A DNA stretch of 8,992 nucleotides from Actinomycetota bacterium (GTDB taxonomy: Bacteria; Actinomycetota; Actinomycetes; Nanopelagicales; Nanopelagicaceae), in NCBI GenBank assembly GCA_009705075.1, contig WLCY01000013.1, positions 1 to 8,992 of the forward strand, written 5' to 3'. Below, piece after piece: positions 1 to 7,998 of the stretch (position 1 is its first letter; each line of letters opens with the position of its first letter). The notes below the pieces were generated by a model. The model did not search any database. It was not told the DNA's origin and saw only the letters and a list, made by a program, of their open reading frames with translations. Made by a program: the position numbers and the translations under genes.

Positions 1-549
1 TACTCTGCAGCCTCTGGTCTATTTCCTGACCTTTCGAAAATTGGCTTGATAACACTTGATGCCCACCATGATTTACGGGATGGAAAATCAAATGGCTCTC
101 CCGTGTGGCGTTTGATTGAGGCTGGTCTTACAGGAAAGAATATTGTGCAGATTGGGATTTCAGACTTTGCCAATAGCGCAGAATATTCTGCGCGAGCGAA
201 AGAACTTGGTATCACAGTAATTTCTAGGGCAAAGCTGCGCGATAAGTCTATGAAGAAGGCTATTGAAAAAGCGCTGAAGATTGCTGGTTCCGGTGGCCGG
301 GAGATTTATGTTGATATTGATGTAGATGTTTGTGATCGCTCAGTTGCTCCTGCTTGCCCGGCATCTGTGCCGGGTGGAATTTCGGCTGATGAAATTCGTC
401 AAGCGGCTCGGTTGCTAGCAAGTGATAAGCGAGTTCGCGCAATTGATATTACTGAAATCGATGCTGCGTTAGATACTCCAGATCAAAGAACTATTCGTCT
501 TGCTGCACTTCTTGTCTTAGAAGCAGCCACAGGACTTGCTTCACGCTAA
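1..549 (+). CDS. hutG: Formimidoylglutamase (ureohydrolase/arginase superfamily), 3' part only
   Basis: Probable last enzyme of histidine breakdown: a dimanganese hydrolase that splits N-formimino-L-glutamate into glutamate and formamide in the cytoplasm. The frame is open from base 1, so the 5' end is cut off by the window; 182 residues remain of a family usually a little over 300. Counting from the edge, DAHHD at residues 20-24 is the first metal-binding motif, followed by RDGKSNGSPV, which resembles formimidoylglutamases. DIDVDVCD (about 105-112) is the second metal motif, and DITEIDAALD near the C-terminus is the family's substrate-side segment. The TTG at 46 is not the start, because it lies just before the catalytic motif. 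The gene converges on hutH and overlaps it by 4 bp. Agmatinase or arginase are alternatives from the fold alone; the hut neighbours and SNGSPV favour HutG. The family is certain, the exact substrate fairly likely. Confidence 0.82.
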   Translation, partial: YSAASGLFPDLSKIGLITLDAHHDLRDGKSNGSPVWRLIEAGLTGKNIVQIGISDFANSAEYSARAKELGITVISRAKLRDKSMKKAIEKALKIAGSGGREIYVDIDVDVCDRSVAPACPASVPGGISADEIRQAARLLASDKRVRAIDITEIDAALDTPDQRTIRLAALLVLEAATGLASR

Positions 550-559
550 CTTAAGTTAG
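546..559. repeat. 14-bp perfect palindrome over the converging hutG and hutH stop codons
   Basis: CTAACTTAAGTTAG equals its own reverse complement. It contains the TAA stop of the plus-strand hutG (547-549) and the TAG stop of the minus-strand hutH (548-546), and it encodes the final Asn-Leu-Ser of HutH. As RNA from either strand it could fold into a 5-bp stem with a TTAA loop. Neither side has a T-run, so it is not a convincing intrinsic terminator. It may be chance, or a weak bidirectional end signal. Confidence 0.5.
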
Positions 560-2099
560 GTAGAACTTCTCTGGCGGCTTTTGTAATTTCTCCGCTGTTA
601 ACTAAATCAACTGCTGCTTCTAGCTCTGGAGATAAGAATCGATCTGGGCCGACTCCCCCAACCTTTGTACGTAACTTCTTGATGACGTTGCCGGTTGCGG
701 GTGACGGCTTTAAACCTTCGCGCATTTCAATTGCGCGAGCCGATGTAACTAATTCAATTGCCAAGATTCTTGCAGTGTTATCTACAACTTTACGAAGTTT
801 GCGTGCCGCCGCCCAACCCATTGAAACGTGGTCTTCTTGCATCCCTGAACTTGGAATCGAATCAATACTTGCAGGAGTAGATAACCGCTTGTTCTCGCTA
901 ACCAAGCCAGCCTGGGTGTATTGCGCAATCATCAAACCAGAGTCCACGCCTGGGTCATGTGCCAAAAATGGAGGAAGTCCAGCGGAACGATTTTGATCAA
1001 GAGCGCGGTCAGTGCGACGCTCTGCGATAGAGCCAAGATCGGTAGCGGCGATTGCAAGGAAATCTAGGACATAACCGACTGGTGCGCCATGGAAGTTTCC
1101 ATTTGATTGAACGCTGCCATCTTCTAAAACAACTGGGTTATCGATAGCACTTGCAAGTTCGCGAGTTGCGATGAGGGATGCATAATCAATTGTGTCGCGC
1201 ACAGCGCCAGCAACTTGTGGTGCACATCGAAGTGAATAAGCATCTTGGACTCTTGAATCATTTTCACGATGTGATGCAACGAGACCTGAACCTTTTAGCA
1301 TTGCAAAAATATTTGCGGCACTTACGGTTTGGCCAACTTGCGGGCGAAGTGGTCCATGTAATTCTGGTGCGAAGACGCGATCGGTGCCAAGCAAGCCTTC
1401 GATGCTCATCGCAGCAGTAATATCGGCAACAGTTGCGAGTTGGTAAAGATCTGAACAAGCCATAATCAACATTCCAAGCATTCCTTCGGTGCCGTTGATT
1501 AGCGCAAGGCCTTCCTTCGCTTCTAATTCAATTGGCTTCAGGCCAGCATTTGTGAGTGCTTGCATGGCTGTCATCTCAACGCCGTTTGCATCATGAACCA
1601 TTCCCTCACCCATGATTGCAAGGGCGCAATGTGAAAGTGGTGCAAGATCTCCGCTACATCCAAGTGAACCAAACTCTGGAACAAACGGAGTGATACCTGA
1701 ATTTAAATAATCAGCATACTGCTGGGCGAGTTCAACTCGGACACCGGTGCGACCTGTCGCCATTGTTTTAAGTCGCAAAAACATAAGTGCGCGAACTACT
1801 TCACGTTCTACCGCTGGACCAACACCTGCGGCATGTGAACGGATTAAAGATTTCTGTAACTGCGTACGATCTTTAACATCGATGTGACGATTTGCCAGTG
1901 CGCCAAAACCAGTTGAAACCCCGTAAACGGGAACGCCACCTGCGGCATATTCATCGATGAATTTACGAGAGGCTTTAATCGCGGTTATTGATTCTGGTGA
2001 AAGCTCGACCTTCGCACCAAATCTTGCAACGTTAATTACATCATCGAAAGTAGTTCCCGATGTTGAGAGAGTTACAGTCTTATCTGATTTGGAGGCCAT
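546..2099 (-). CDS. hutH: Histidine ammonia-lyase (histidase)
   Basis: Catalyses the first step of histidine breakdown, L-histidine to trans-urocanate plus ammonia, in the cytoplasm, normally as a homotetramer. It has 517 residues, close to the usual 510 or so. Visible family landmarks are YGVSTGFG (59-66) with catalytic Tyr59, SHAAGVG with His89, the MIO-forming triad Cys148-Ser149-Gly150 in GSLGCSGDLAPLSH, Asn202 in INGTEG, QDAYSLRCAPQ with Tyr288 and Arg291, GNFHG with Phe337, and QEDHVS with Glu422. The triad is Cys-Ser-Gly instead of the common Ala-Ser-Gly; the Ser and Gly needed for cyclisation are kept. The ATG at 2099 is preceded by AGAAGAGG with 9-nt spacing and lies inside the end of hutI (20-bp overlap), so it is last in a hutU-hutI-hutH unit. 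Its 3' end overlaps the convergent hutG. The frame is intact. Confidence 0.97.
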   Translation of the reverse strand: MASKSDKTVTLSTSGTTFDDVINVARFGAKVELSPESITAIKASRKFIDEYAAGGVPVYGVSTGFGALANRHIDVKDRTQLQKSLIRSHAAGVGPAVEREVVRALMFLRLKTMATGRTGVRVELAQQYADYLNSGITPFVPEFGSLGCSGDLAPLSHCALAIMGEGMVHDANGVEMTAMQALTNAGLKPIELEAKEGLALINGTEGMLGMLIMACSDLYQLATVADITAAMSIEGLLGTDRVFAPELHGPLRPQVGQTVSAANIFAMLKGSGLVASHRENDSRVQDAYSLRCAPQVAGAVRDTIDYASLIATRELASAIDNPVVLEDGSVQSNGNFHGAPVGYVLDFLAIAATDLGSIAERRTDRALDQNRSAGLPPFLAHDPGVDSGLMIAQYTQAGLVSENKRLSTPASIDSIPSSGMQEDHVSMGWAAARKLRKVVDNTARILAIELVTSARAIEMREGLKPSPATGNVIKKLRTKVGGVGPDRFLSPELEAAVDLVNSGEITKAAREVLPNLS

Positions 2100-3255
2100 T
2101 GCGCCATACCTCTTCTATTAAATTAACTCCCGGGCGGTATGCCAAGTGAATGTATGAATCTGATTTTAGAATTGAAAAATCAGCGCTTGCGCCTTCAGAT
2201 AAGTGCCCTACGTCTTCGCGAAGAAGCGCTTTCGCACCACCAAGGGTTGCTGACCAGAGTGCTTGTTCGGGCGAGAAGTGCATATCTCGGACCGCGACTG
2301 CAATTATGAATGGCATATTGGTTGTGTAAGAACTTCCCGGATTGCAATCTGATGCAAGTGCCACAGTAATGCTTGCTTCTAAAAGCGGGCGAACATCAGG
2401 GTAGGCAGAGCGAGTAGAGAATTCAGCTCCTGGCAACAATGTGGCAACAACCTTTGATTTAGATAGCGCCTCAATATCTTTAACGCTGATATGGGAAACA
2501 TGATCAACTGAGGCAACACCAAGTTCAACTCCGAGCCTCACGCCGCCACCTTCTTGGATTTGGTTTGCATGCAACCTTGGAAGCAACCCTTTTCTCATTC
2601 CAGCTTGCAAAATTGTGCGGGCATCTTCAACTGAGAATGCGCCTTTGTCACAGAAAACATCGATCCACTTTGCATGTGGCAGAACCGCTTCTAGCATCTG
2701 TCCGCAAACTAAATCCACGTAATCTTTAGGATTTGATTTATATTCAACTGGCACTACATGGGCGCCAAGAAAAGTTGTTTCGTCGGTAAATTCTTGAGCA
2801 ATCTCGAGAGAGCGACGTTCATCATCAACAGTTAAGCCATAACCAGATTTACATTCAATTGTCGTTGTTCCACCTGAATAAGCTTCAGCAAATAGAGATT
2901 GCGCATTTGCACGAAGTGTTTCGCCACTTGCGGCGCGAGTTTTTTCAACAGTATGAGCGATTCCCCCGGCAGAATAACTTTCTCCCAGCATGCGGGCACG
3001 AAATTCCTTGCTGCGATCCCCGGCAAAAATCATATGGTTGTGGCTATCAACAAATCCCGGAATTACTGCACGCCCCTGCACATCAATCTTCTTCTTGATG
3101 TGGTGAGTTGGCGCATCGTCTTCTGGCCCAGCCCAGGCAACAACGCCATCTTCAATTAAGAGAGCTGCTTTCTCAATTACACCTAACTTAGTTCCATCGT
3201 GCAATGGATCATTCGTAACAAGTTGGCCAATATTGTAAAAAAGTTTGCTCGTCAT
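2080..3255 (-). CDS. hutI: Imidazolonepropionase
   Basis: Third step of histidine breakdown: hydrolyses 4-imidazolone-5-propionate to N-formimino-L-glutamate. It is a cytoplasmic metal-dependent amidohydrolase with a TIM-barrel core. It has 391 residues, slightly shorter than the roughly 400-residue norm and full-length by its ends. The metal and substrate motifs appear in order: VDSHNHMIFAGDR with His72 and His74 (the HxH pair), ECKSGYG (134-140), GAHVVP with His166, RLHANQ with His229, DHVSH (251-255), and ASDCNPGS with Asp303, the amidohydrolase aspartate. The ATG at 3255 follows the hutU stop after 2 nt. Only a weak GAG, 5 nt upstream, could act as a ribosome site, so translation is probably coupled to hutU. 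The last 20 bp overlap the start of hutH in another frame. Confidence 0.97.
   Translation of the reverse strand: MTSKLFYNIGQLVTNDPLHDGTKLGVIEKAALLIEDGVVAWAGPEDDAPTHHIKKKIDVQGRAVIPGFVDSHNHMIFAGDRSKEFRARMLGESYSAGGIAHTVEKTRAASGETLRANAQSLFAEAYSGGTTTIECKSGYGLTVDDERRSLEIAQEFTDETTFLGAHVVPVEYKSNPKDYVDLVCGQMLEAVLPHAKWIDVFCDKGAFSVEDARTILQAGMRKGLLPRLHANQIQEGGGVRLGVELGVASVDHVSHISVKDIEALSKSKVVATLLPGAEFSTRSAYPDVRPLLEASITVALASDCNPGSSYTTNMPFIIAVAVRDMHFSPEQALWSATLGGAKALLREDVGHLSEGASADFSILKSDSYIHLAYRPGVNLIEEVWRNGLQIR
2109..2116 (-). promoter_or_regulatory. Ribosome binding site for hutH, inside hutI
   Basis: AGAAGAGG on the minus strand ends 9 nt before the ATG at 2099. It lies within the hutI coding sequence, supports this hutH start, and fits translational coupling of hutI and hutH. 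Confidence 0.5.
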
Positions 3256-3257
3256 TC

Positions 3258-4928
3258 TTACTCAATATCTAACATCGGCACATGGACATGACGCTCTTTG
3301 GCAGTATCTACTGCAATGTCATACCCAGCATCAGCATGGCGGATTACTCCCATGCCAGGGTCATTTGTAAGAACTCTTGCCAATTTCTGTGCGGCAAGTT
3401 TTGTGCCATCTGCAACTGAAACTTGTCCAGAGTGAATTGAGCGACCCATTCCAACACCACCGCCATGATGTAGCGAAACCCAAGATGCACCAGAAGAAAT
3501 ATTTACCATTGCATTGAGAAGCGGCCAGTCAGCAATTGCATCTGAACCATCGAGCATTGCTTCGGTTTCACGGTAAGGAGATGCAACAGAGCCACAATCC
3601 AAATGATCTCGGCCGATAACAATTGGCGCAGATACTTCGCCCTTTGCGACTAAATCATTAAACGCAAGACCCGCTTTATCGCGTTCACCATATCCAAGCC
3701 AGCAGATTCGTGCTGGTAGACCTTGGAAAGCAACTTTCTCTTGTGCCATTGTTATCCAGCGATGCAGACCTTCATTCTCTGGGAACAAATCAAGAACAGC
3801 TTTATCAGTGCGATAAATATCTTTTGGATCTCCAGAAAGTGCGACCCATCTAAATGGACCTTTACCTTCACAGAAAAGTGGTCGAATGTATGCAGGAACG
3901 AAGCCAGGGAATGCGAAGGCTCGGTTAAATCCACCTTGACGGGCCTCATCGCGAATTGAGTTTCCGTAATCAAAAACCTCGGCGCCCTTATCCATAAAGC
4001 CAACCATTGCTTCAACATGTTTAGCCATTGATTCTTTTGCACGCTTTGTAAAATCTTCTGGCTTATCTTTTGCAAGCTGGGCCGCATCATGAACATCTAC
4101 GCCGATTGGAACATATGAGAACGGGTCATGCGCTGATGTTTGGTCAGTAACAATATCGATTGGAACATCCATAGAAAGTAATAGCGGAAATAAGTCAGCA
4201 GCATTGCCTTCCAGTCCAACAGATAACGGACGCCGATCGCTCTTAGCCTTTAAAACTCGCGCAATTGCATCATCAAGATTGTCTGCAATTTCATCCAAGT
4301 ATCTAGTTTGAATTCGCTTCTCTAACCGTGATTTATCAATATCAATAACTAAACAGACGCCACCGTTCATGGTTACAGCTAACGGTTGCGCGCCGCCCAT
4401 TCCCCCGCAACCACCAGTGAGCGTCAGAGTTCCTTGAAGAGTTCCATTAAAACGCTTCGCAGCAACGGCAGCAAAAGTCTCATAAGTTCCTTGCAGAATT
4501 CCTTGTGTGCCAATGTAGATCCATGAACCAGCGGTCATCTGCCCATACATTGTTAAGCCAAGGTGCTCTAGGCGCCGAAACTCTGGCCAATTTGCCCAAT
4601 CGCCAACTAAGTTTGAATTTGCAATTAGAACTCGAGGCGCCCATTCATGAGTTTGGAAAACTCCAACAGGTTTTCCGGATTGCACAAGCAGAGTTTCGTC
4701 ATCATTTAGATTTGTTAAAGATTTTACTATCGCATCAAAGGATGGCCAGTTTCTTGCGGCCTTTCCGGTGCCACCATATACAACTAATTTTTCTGGATGT
4801 TCTGCAACAGCAGGATCTAAATTGTTGTGGAGCATTCGAATCGCAGCTTCTTGACCCCAGCCCTTAGCTGTTAATTTTGAACCTGTCGCTGCATGAAGAA
4901 TGCGGGATGAATAGTTTGGATCAGTCAT
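3258..4928 (-). CDS. hutU: Urocanate hydratase (urocanase)
   Basis: Second step of histidine breakdown: adds water to urocanate to give 4-imidazolone-5-propionate, using tightly bound NAD+ as an electrophile. It is cytoplasmic and normally a homodimer. It has 556 residues, almost exactly the family length (about 557), and conserved segments run end to end. These include [13 protein letters not shown] (49-61), [12 protein letters not shown] (80-91), [18 protein letters not shown] (128-144), the glycine-rich NAD site [14 protein letters not shown] (171-184), TDQTSAHDP (261-269), FDYGNSIR (319-326), [14 protein letters not shown] (340-353), catalytic Cys409 in [22 protein letters not shown], and [11 protein letters not shown]. 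It begins 42 bp after the upstream ABC ATPase gene on the same strand and ends 2 nt before hutI. No Shine-Dalgarno sequence precedes the ATG at 4928; a TATTCT box 6 nt upstream suggests a leaderless transcript. It is the first gene of the hut unit. Confidence 0.98.
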   Translation of the reverse strand: MTDPNYSSRILHAATGSKLTAKGWGQEAAIRMLHNNLDPAVAEHPEKLVVYGGTGKAARNWPSFDAIVKSLTNLNDDETLLVQSGKPVGVFQTHEWAPRVLIANSNLVGDWANWPEFRRLEHLGLTMYGQMTAGSWIYIGTQGILQGTYETFAAVAAKRFNGTLQGTLTLTGGCGGMGGAQPLAVTMNGGVCLVIDIDKSRLEKRIQTRYLDEIADNLDDAIARVLKAKSDRRPLSVGLEGNAADLFPLLLSMDVPIDIVTDQTSAHDPFSYVPIGVDVHDAAQLAKDKPEDFTKRAKESMAKHVEAMVGFMDKGAEVFDYGNSIRDEARQGGFNRAFAFPGFVPAYIRPLFCEGKGPFRWVALSGDPKDIYRTDKAVLDLFPENEGLHRWITMAQEKVAFQGLPARICWLGYGERDKAGLAFNDLVAKGEVSAPIVIGRDHLDCGSVASPYRETEAMLDGSDAIADWPLLNAMVNISSGASWVSLHHGGGVGMGRSIHSGQVSVADGTKLAAQKLARVLTNDPGMGVIRHADAGYDIAVDTAKERHVHVPMLDIE

Positions 4929-4970
4929 TTGGCGAGAATATCGTGCCTTTAAGGCGAATGAAAGTATCCG
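4929..4970 (-). promoter_or_regulatory. 42-bp spacer with a possible leaderless promoter for hutU
   Basis: This is the only non-coding DNA between the transporter and hut genes. On the minus strand TATTCT (4940-4935) fits the actinobacterial -10 pattern TANNNT. It ends 6 nt before the hutU ATG, the spacing expected if transcription begins at the A of ATG. There is no good -35; TTTCAT at 17-nt spacing is poor. No ribosome site is near the ATG, which agrees with a leaderless start. Just upstream of the -10, GCCTTAAAGGC (4955-4945) is an inverted repeat with 5-nt arms around one base, placed where an operator could lie. No intrinsic terminator is visible, so read-through from the transporter remains possible. 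Confidence 0.4.
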
Positions 4971-5945
4971 CTATTCGGGGAAATGACATGCAACTTGTGA
5001 TGAACCAACTTGATGGAGCGTTGGCTCTGTTGTAAAACAGGCTTCTTTTGCCTTCCAGCATCGAGTATTGAAAACGCAACCCTGTGGTGGATTTGCTGGA
5101 TTAGGTAATTCGCCTGACAACACAATTTGTTCGCGCTTCTCTTCCAACAATGGATCGGGCAGAGGCACAGCTGATAGTAGAGCTTTTGTATATGGATGAT
5201 GTGGCGAGTTATAGATGTTATCGACATCTGCCAATTCCATAATTTTTCCAAGATACATAACTGCTACGCGATCTGAAATATGTTGAACTACAGATAAATC
5301 ATGAGCAATGAATAAATAGGAAAGGCCAAAATCATCGCGCAAGTCTTCAAGCAAGTTGATTACCTGGGCTTGAATTGAAACATCTAACGCTGAAACTGGT
5401 TCATCACAAACAATAAATTTTGGCTTCATCGCAAGTGCGCGAGCGATTCCAATACGTTGTCTTTGACCACCTGAGAATTCGTGTGGATACCTGTTGTAGT
5501 GCTCTGGGTTTAGCCCAACGCGCTCCATCAACTCTTGAACGGCTTTCTTAACGCCTCCATCTGGAGTTATATTCTGAATTTCGTAAGAGGCAGCAATAAT
5601 CGAACCAATTGTGTGGCGTGGGTTAAGCGAAGAGTATGGATCTTGGAAAATCATCTGCATCTTTGTTCGCATCTGCTTCATCTTGCTATTTGAATACTTG
5701 GTTATGTCTTCGCCCTCAAATGTTATGGAGCCAGATGTTGGTTCGTACAGCTTTAAAATCGTTCGCCCAACCGTAGACTTTCCGCAGCCAGATTCGCCGA
5801 CTAGTCCGAGGGTTTCACCTGGATTAATTGAGAAACCCACGCCGTTAACTGCCTTGTTATCACCCTTTACGCGCGAGAAAATACCTTGCGATGCAAGTGG
5901 AAAGAATTTGTGTAAATCTCTGACTTCAATTATTGGTGAACTCAT
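4971..5945 (-). CDS. dppF: Peptide ABC importer ATP-binding protein, DppF/OppF type
   Basis: One of two nucleotide-binding subunits that hydrolyse ATP on the cytoplasmic side to drive peptide uptake. It has 324 residues, normal for the family. In order: Walker A GESGCGKST (50-58), Q-loop Gln101 in MIFQDPYSSLNPR, ABC signature FSGGQRQR (157-164), Walker B FIVCDE (177-182), D-loop SALD, and H-loop His215. The C-terminal oligopeptide-transporter extension has PYTKALLSAVP (251-261) and cysteines 290, 296, 303 and 320. The ATG at 5945 overlaps the dppD stop (ATGA). Substrate cannot be read from an ATPase; dipeptides, oligopeptides or related compounds (nickel, opines) are all known in this family, so the symbol denotes subunit type only. 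The gene ends 42 bp before hutU on the same strand. Confidence 0.93.
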   Translation of the reverse strand: MSSPIIEVRDLHKFFPLASQGIFSRVKGDNKAVNGVGFSINPGETLGLVGESGCGKSTVGRTILKLYEPTSGSITFEGEDITKYSNSKMKQMRTKMQMIFQDPYSSLNPRHTIGSIIAASYEIQNITPDGGVKKAVQELMERVGLNPEHYNRYPHEFSGGQRQRIGIARALAMKPKFIVCDEPVSALDVSIQAQVINLLEDLRDDFGLSYLFIAHDLSVVQHISDRVAVMYLGKIMELADVDNIYNSPHHPYTKALLSAVPLPDPLLEEKREQIVLSGELPNPANPPQGCVFNTRCWKAKEACFTTEPTLHQVGSSQVACHFPE

Positions 5946-6934
5946 GATCCCTCCCCGATAAAGCAGCGAGCGAAATGTTCATGGCCACGTAGCGTTAACT
6001 CTGGCATTTGAGTTTGGCATCTCGATCCCGCTACTTCACTCTTACGAGTGCAACGAGGATTGAAAGAGCAACCAAGTGGCAGAGCAATCATTGAAGGCGG
6101 TTGGCCTGGAATCGCAGTAAGGCGTTCAGTATGCGGTCTATCCATTCTAGGAACAGAGGTAAGAAGTCCTTGGGTGTACGGCATTAAAGGATTGGCATAT
6201 AAATCTCTTACATTTGCACTTTCTACAATGCGACCGGCGTACATAACATTTACCCGATCAGCTGCTCCTGCTACTACACCCATATCGTGGGTAATCAAGA
6301 TCATCGCCATCTTCAAATCTTTCTGGAGATCGCTCAGAAGCTTCATAATTTGAGCTTGCACTGTTACATCTAGAGCGGTCGTAGGTTCATCTGCGATCAG
6401 AAGTGAAGGATTATTTACTAGCGCCATCGCAATCATTACACGTTGGCGCATACCGCCTGAAAACTGGTGTGGGAAAGACTTCATTCGAGTATCAGCGCCC
6501 TGAATTCCAACCATTTCAAGTAATTCAACTGCTCGGGCACGACTTACTTTTATATCCACCTTATTGTGAATTTGATGGGCCTCAATAATTTGATCACCGA
6601 TTGTGTAGAACGGATGAAGTGATGACATTGGGTCCTGGAAAATCATTGCAATATCTCGACCTCGATACTTGCGGAGGTCATTTCTATCAATGCCAAGCAG
6701 GTCAATTTGACCGTCATGGGATTCAAAAATCGCTGAACCACTGACATTTGCAGTGCGAGTCGGAATTAGACCCATTAAAGCTAAGTTTGTAACGGTCTTC
6801 CCAGAACCAGATTCACCAACAATTGCCAGAGTTTCACCGGGATTGATTTCGAATGAAGTTTCATGAACCGCTGCAACCAAGCCATCTGGCGTTGGGAAAT
6901 CAACAGAGAGGTTTTCAACTTTTAAAAGTGTCAT
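5942..6934 (-). CDS. dppD: Peptide ABC importer ATP-binding protein, DppD/OppD type
   Basis: Second nucleotide-binding subunit of the importer, expected to pair with the DppF-type protein under the permeases. It has 330 residues, normal length. Walker A is GESGSGKTV (40-48), Q-loop Gln100 sits in [13 protein letters not shown], the signature is FSGGMRQR (158-165, the SGGM variant usual for DppD/OppD), Walker B is LLIADE (178-183), the D-loop TALD follows, and H-loop His216 sits in ITHDMGVV. The C-terminal extension has [11 protein letters not shown] (252-262) and cysteines 289, 295, 306 and 324. The ATG at 6934 overlaps the permease stop by 4 bp (ATGA), and the gene's own stop overlaps the dppF start in the same way, which implies one transcript and coupled translation. 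Only a weak GAG ribosome site precedes it. Family assignment is firm, substrate open. Confidence 0.93.
   Translation of the reverse strand: MTLLKVENLSVDFPTPDGLVAAVHETSFEINPGETLAIVGESGSGKTVTNLALMGLIPTRTANVSGSAIFESHDGQIDLLGIDRNDLRKYRGRDIAMIFQDPMSSLHPFYTIGDQIIEAHQIHNKVDIKVSRARAVELLEMVGIQGADTRMKSFPHQFSGGMRQRVMIAMALVNNPSLLIADEPTTALDVTVQAQIMKLLSDLQKDLKMAMILITHDMGVVAGAADRVNVMYAGRIVESANVRDLYANPLMPYTQGLLTSVPRMDRPHTERLTAIPGQPPSMIALPLGCSFNPRCTRKSEVAGSRCQTQMPELTLRGHEHFARCFIGEGS
5949..5956 (-). promoter_or_regulatory. Strong ribosome binding site for dppF, inside dppD
   Basis: GGGGAGGG on the minus strand lies in the last codons of dppD, a few nt before the ATG at 5945. It is the strongest Shine-Dalgarno match I see in the window. 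With the ATGA overlap it fixes the dppF start and would support equal output of the two ATPases. Confidence 0.6.
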
Positions 6935-7929
6935 GCGACTCTAACCCGAGGGTCGATATATGCATACAAAATATCGACTACTAAATTCATTACTACAACT
7001 ATGAATGCTGCAAGAAGCGTTGTTGCAACGATAATTGGTAAGTCGTATTTAACAACAGCGCTAATAGCTAGGCGCCCAAGTCCAGGTAAGTTGAATACGG
7101 ATTCAGTAAGAATTGCTCCACCAAGCAGGCCGGCAAAATCTAGCCCAGCCATTGTTGCTATCGGTGCAAGTGCGGCACGAAGTGTGTGCTTTCCGAGGAT
7201 CACACTTTCAGTTAAACCTTTCGCACGAGCGGTGCGAATGTAATCTTCATTTGAAGTATCAATTACAGAGCTTCGAACAAATCTTGTATATAGCGCAGCA
7301 TAAGCAAAAGCTAAAGTTAGCCAAGGCAAGAATAGAATCTGCGCCCATTCAAATGGATTCTCCAAGAAGGGCGTGTAGTTGCCCGAGGGAAAGGGAATTA
7401 AATGCCAACGAATAACTACGAATACCATAAGCAGCAAGCCAGTTAAAAATGTTGGTAGTGAAGTTCCGATGAGCACGAAGATTGTGCTTAGTTGGTCAAC
7501 AATGCGACCACGGAATCTTGCAGCCAAAATACCAAGTCCGATACCGAGGGCCAACCACATAACGATGGCACCGATTGCGAGTGAGAAAGTCACTGGAAGA
7601 GCTTCGCCAATCAAATTTGTTACGCAGGCATGTTGTTGGAATGAATAGCCAAGTGATGGGGCAGGACAGTTAATTAGGGCAGCACCCTCACCAAATGTGC
7701 GACCAAAGAAGAGTCCCTTTAAAAATAAGAAATACTGGGTAAAGAAAGGCAAGTCATAGCCCAAGCGACGTCTATTTGCTTCGATGATTCCAGGATCATT
7801 GCAATTCTTTCCGCAAGTTAGAGAGGCGGGATCAAATGGCAGAAAAGCAAAGATTACATAAACTGCAAAACTAACGGTGAGAAGAATTAGGAGCGAAACC
7901 GCTAAACGTCTAGAGATATAGGCAAACAC
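6931..7929 (-). CDS. dppB: Peptide ABC importer permease, DppB/OppB type
   Basis: Inner-membrane channel subunit of a peptide-family importer. It has 332 residues, typical for DppB. By hydrophobicity about six membrane segments are seen: 9-30, 112-136, 147-172, 195-213, 261-283 and 298-322. An outside loop of about 80 residues lies between the first two. The cytoplasmic coupling (EAA-like) loop is EDYIRTARAKGLTES (228-242), which contacts the ATPases. LTESVFNLPGLG (274-285) and the YIDPRVR ending (324-330) are typical of this family. The outer loop has four cysteines (39, 43, 88, 102). The start is GTG at 7929; AGAAGGGAG lies 12 nt upstream, rather far, but no in-frame start codon is closer. 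A partner permease (DppC type), needed for a normal heterodimer, is not in the window. Confidence 0.93.
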   Translation of the reverse strand: MFAYISRRLAVSLLILLTVSFAVYVIFAFLPFDPASLTCGKNCNDPGIIEANRRRLGYDLPFFTQYFLFLKGLFFGRTFGEGAALINCPAPSLGYSFQQHACVTNLIGEALPVTFSLAIGAIVMWLALGIGLGILAARFRGRIVDQLSTIFVLIGTSLPTFLTGLLLMVFVVIRWHLIPFPSGNYTPFLENPFEWAQILFLPWLTLAFAYAALYTRFVRSSVIDTSNEDYIRTARAKGLTESVILGKHTLRAALAPIATMAGLDFAGLLGGAILTESVFNLPGLGRLAISAVVKYDLPIIVATTLLAAFIVVVMNLVVDILYAYIDPRVRVA

Positions 7930-7998
7930 AGACTTGGCCCACTCCCTTCTAACTAATTATTGCTGCGCTAAGTATCGTTCAAATTCAGTTTTTACATA
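7930..7998 (-). other. 69-bp leader of the dppB gene
   Basis: Non-coding DNA between the hairpin and the dppB GTG. It carries the ribosome-site candidate AGAAGGGAG (7950-7942). A TTGAAC followed 17 nt later by TAATTA is only a poor promoter match. I see no other clear signal. Confidence 0.35.

Noticed and set aside
46..549. Start of the plus-strand gene at TTG 46
   Set aside because: The frame is open back to base 1, and the DAHHD metal motif comes only four codons after this TTG. All family members have more than 100 residues before it.
1..549. Agmatinase or arginase rather than HutG
   Set aside because: The metal motifs are shared by the whole superfamily, but the SNGSPV segment and the hut neighbours favour formimidoylglutamase. 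It is not fully excluded.
4505..4867. Plus-strand open frame opposite hutU
   Set aside because: It lies antisense to a strongly conserved gene, has no ribosome site or family features, and reflects codon bias of the real gene. The same applies to the frames opposite hutH, hutI, dppF, dppD and dppB.
7930..7998. Separate promoter for dppB (TTGAAC, 17 nt, TAATTA)
   Set aside because: The -10 match is poor and the region is AT-rich, so such matches are expected by chance.
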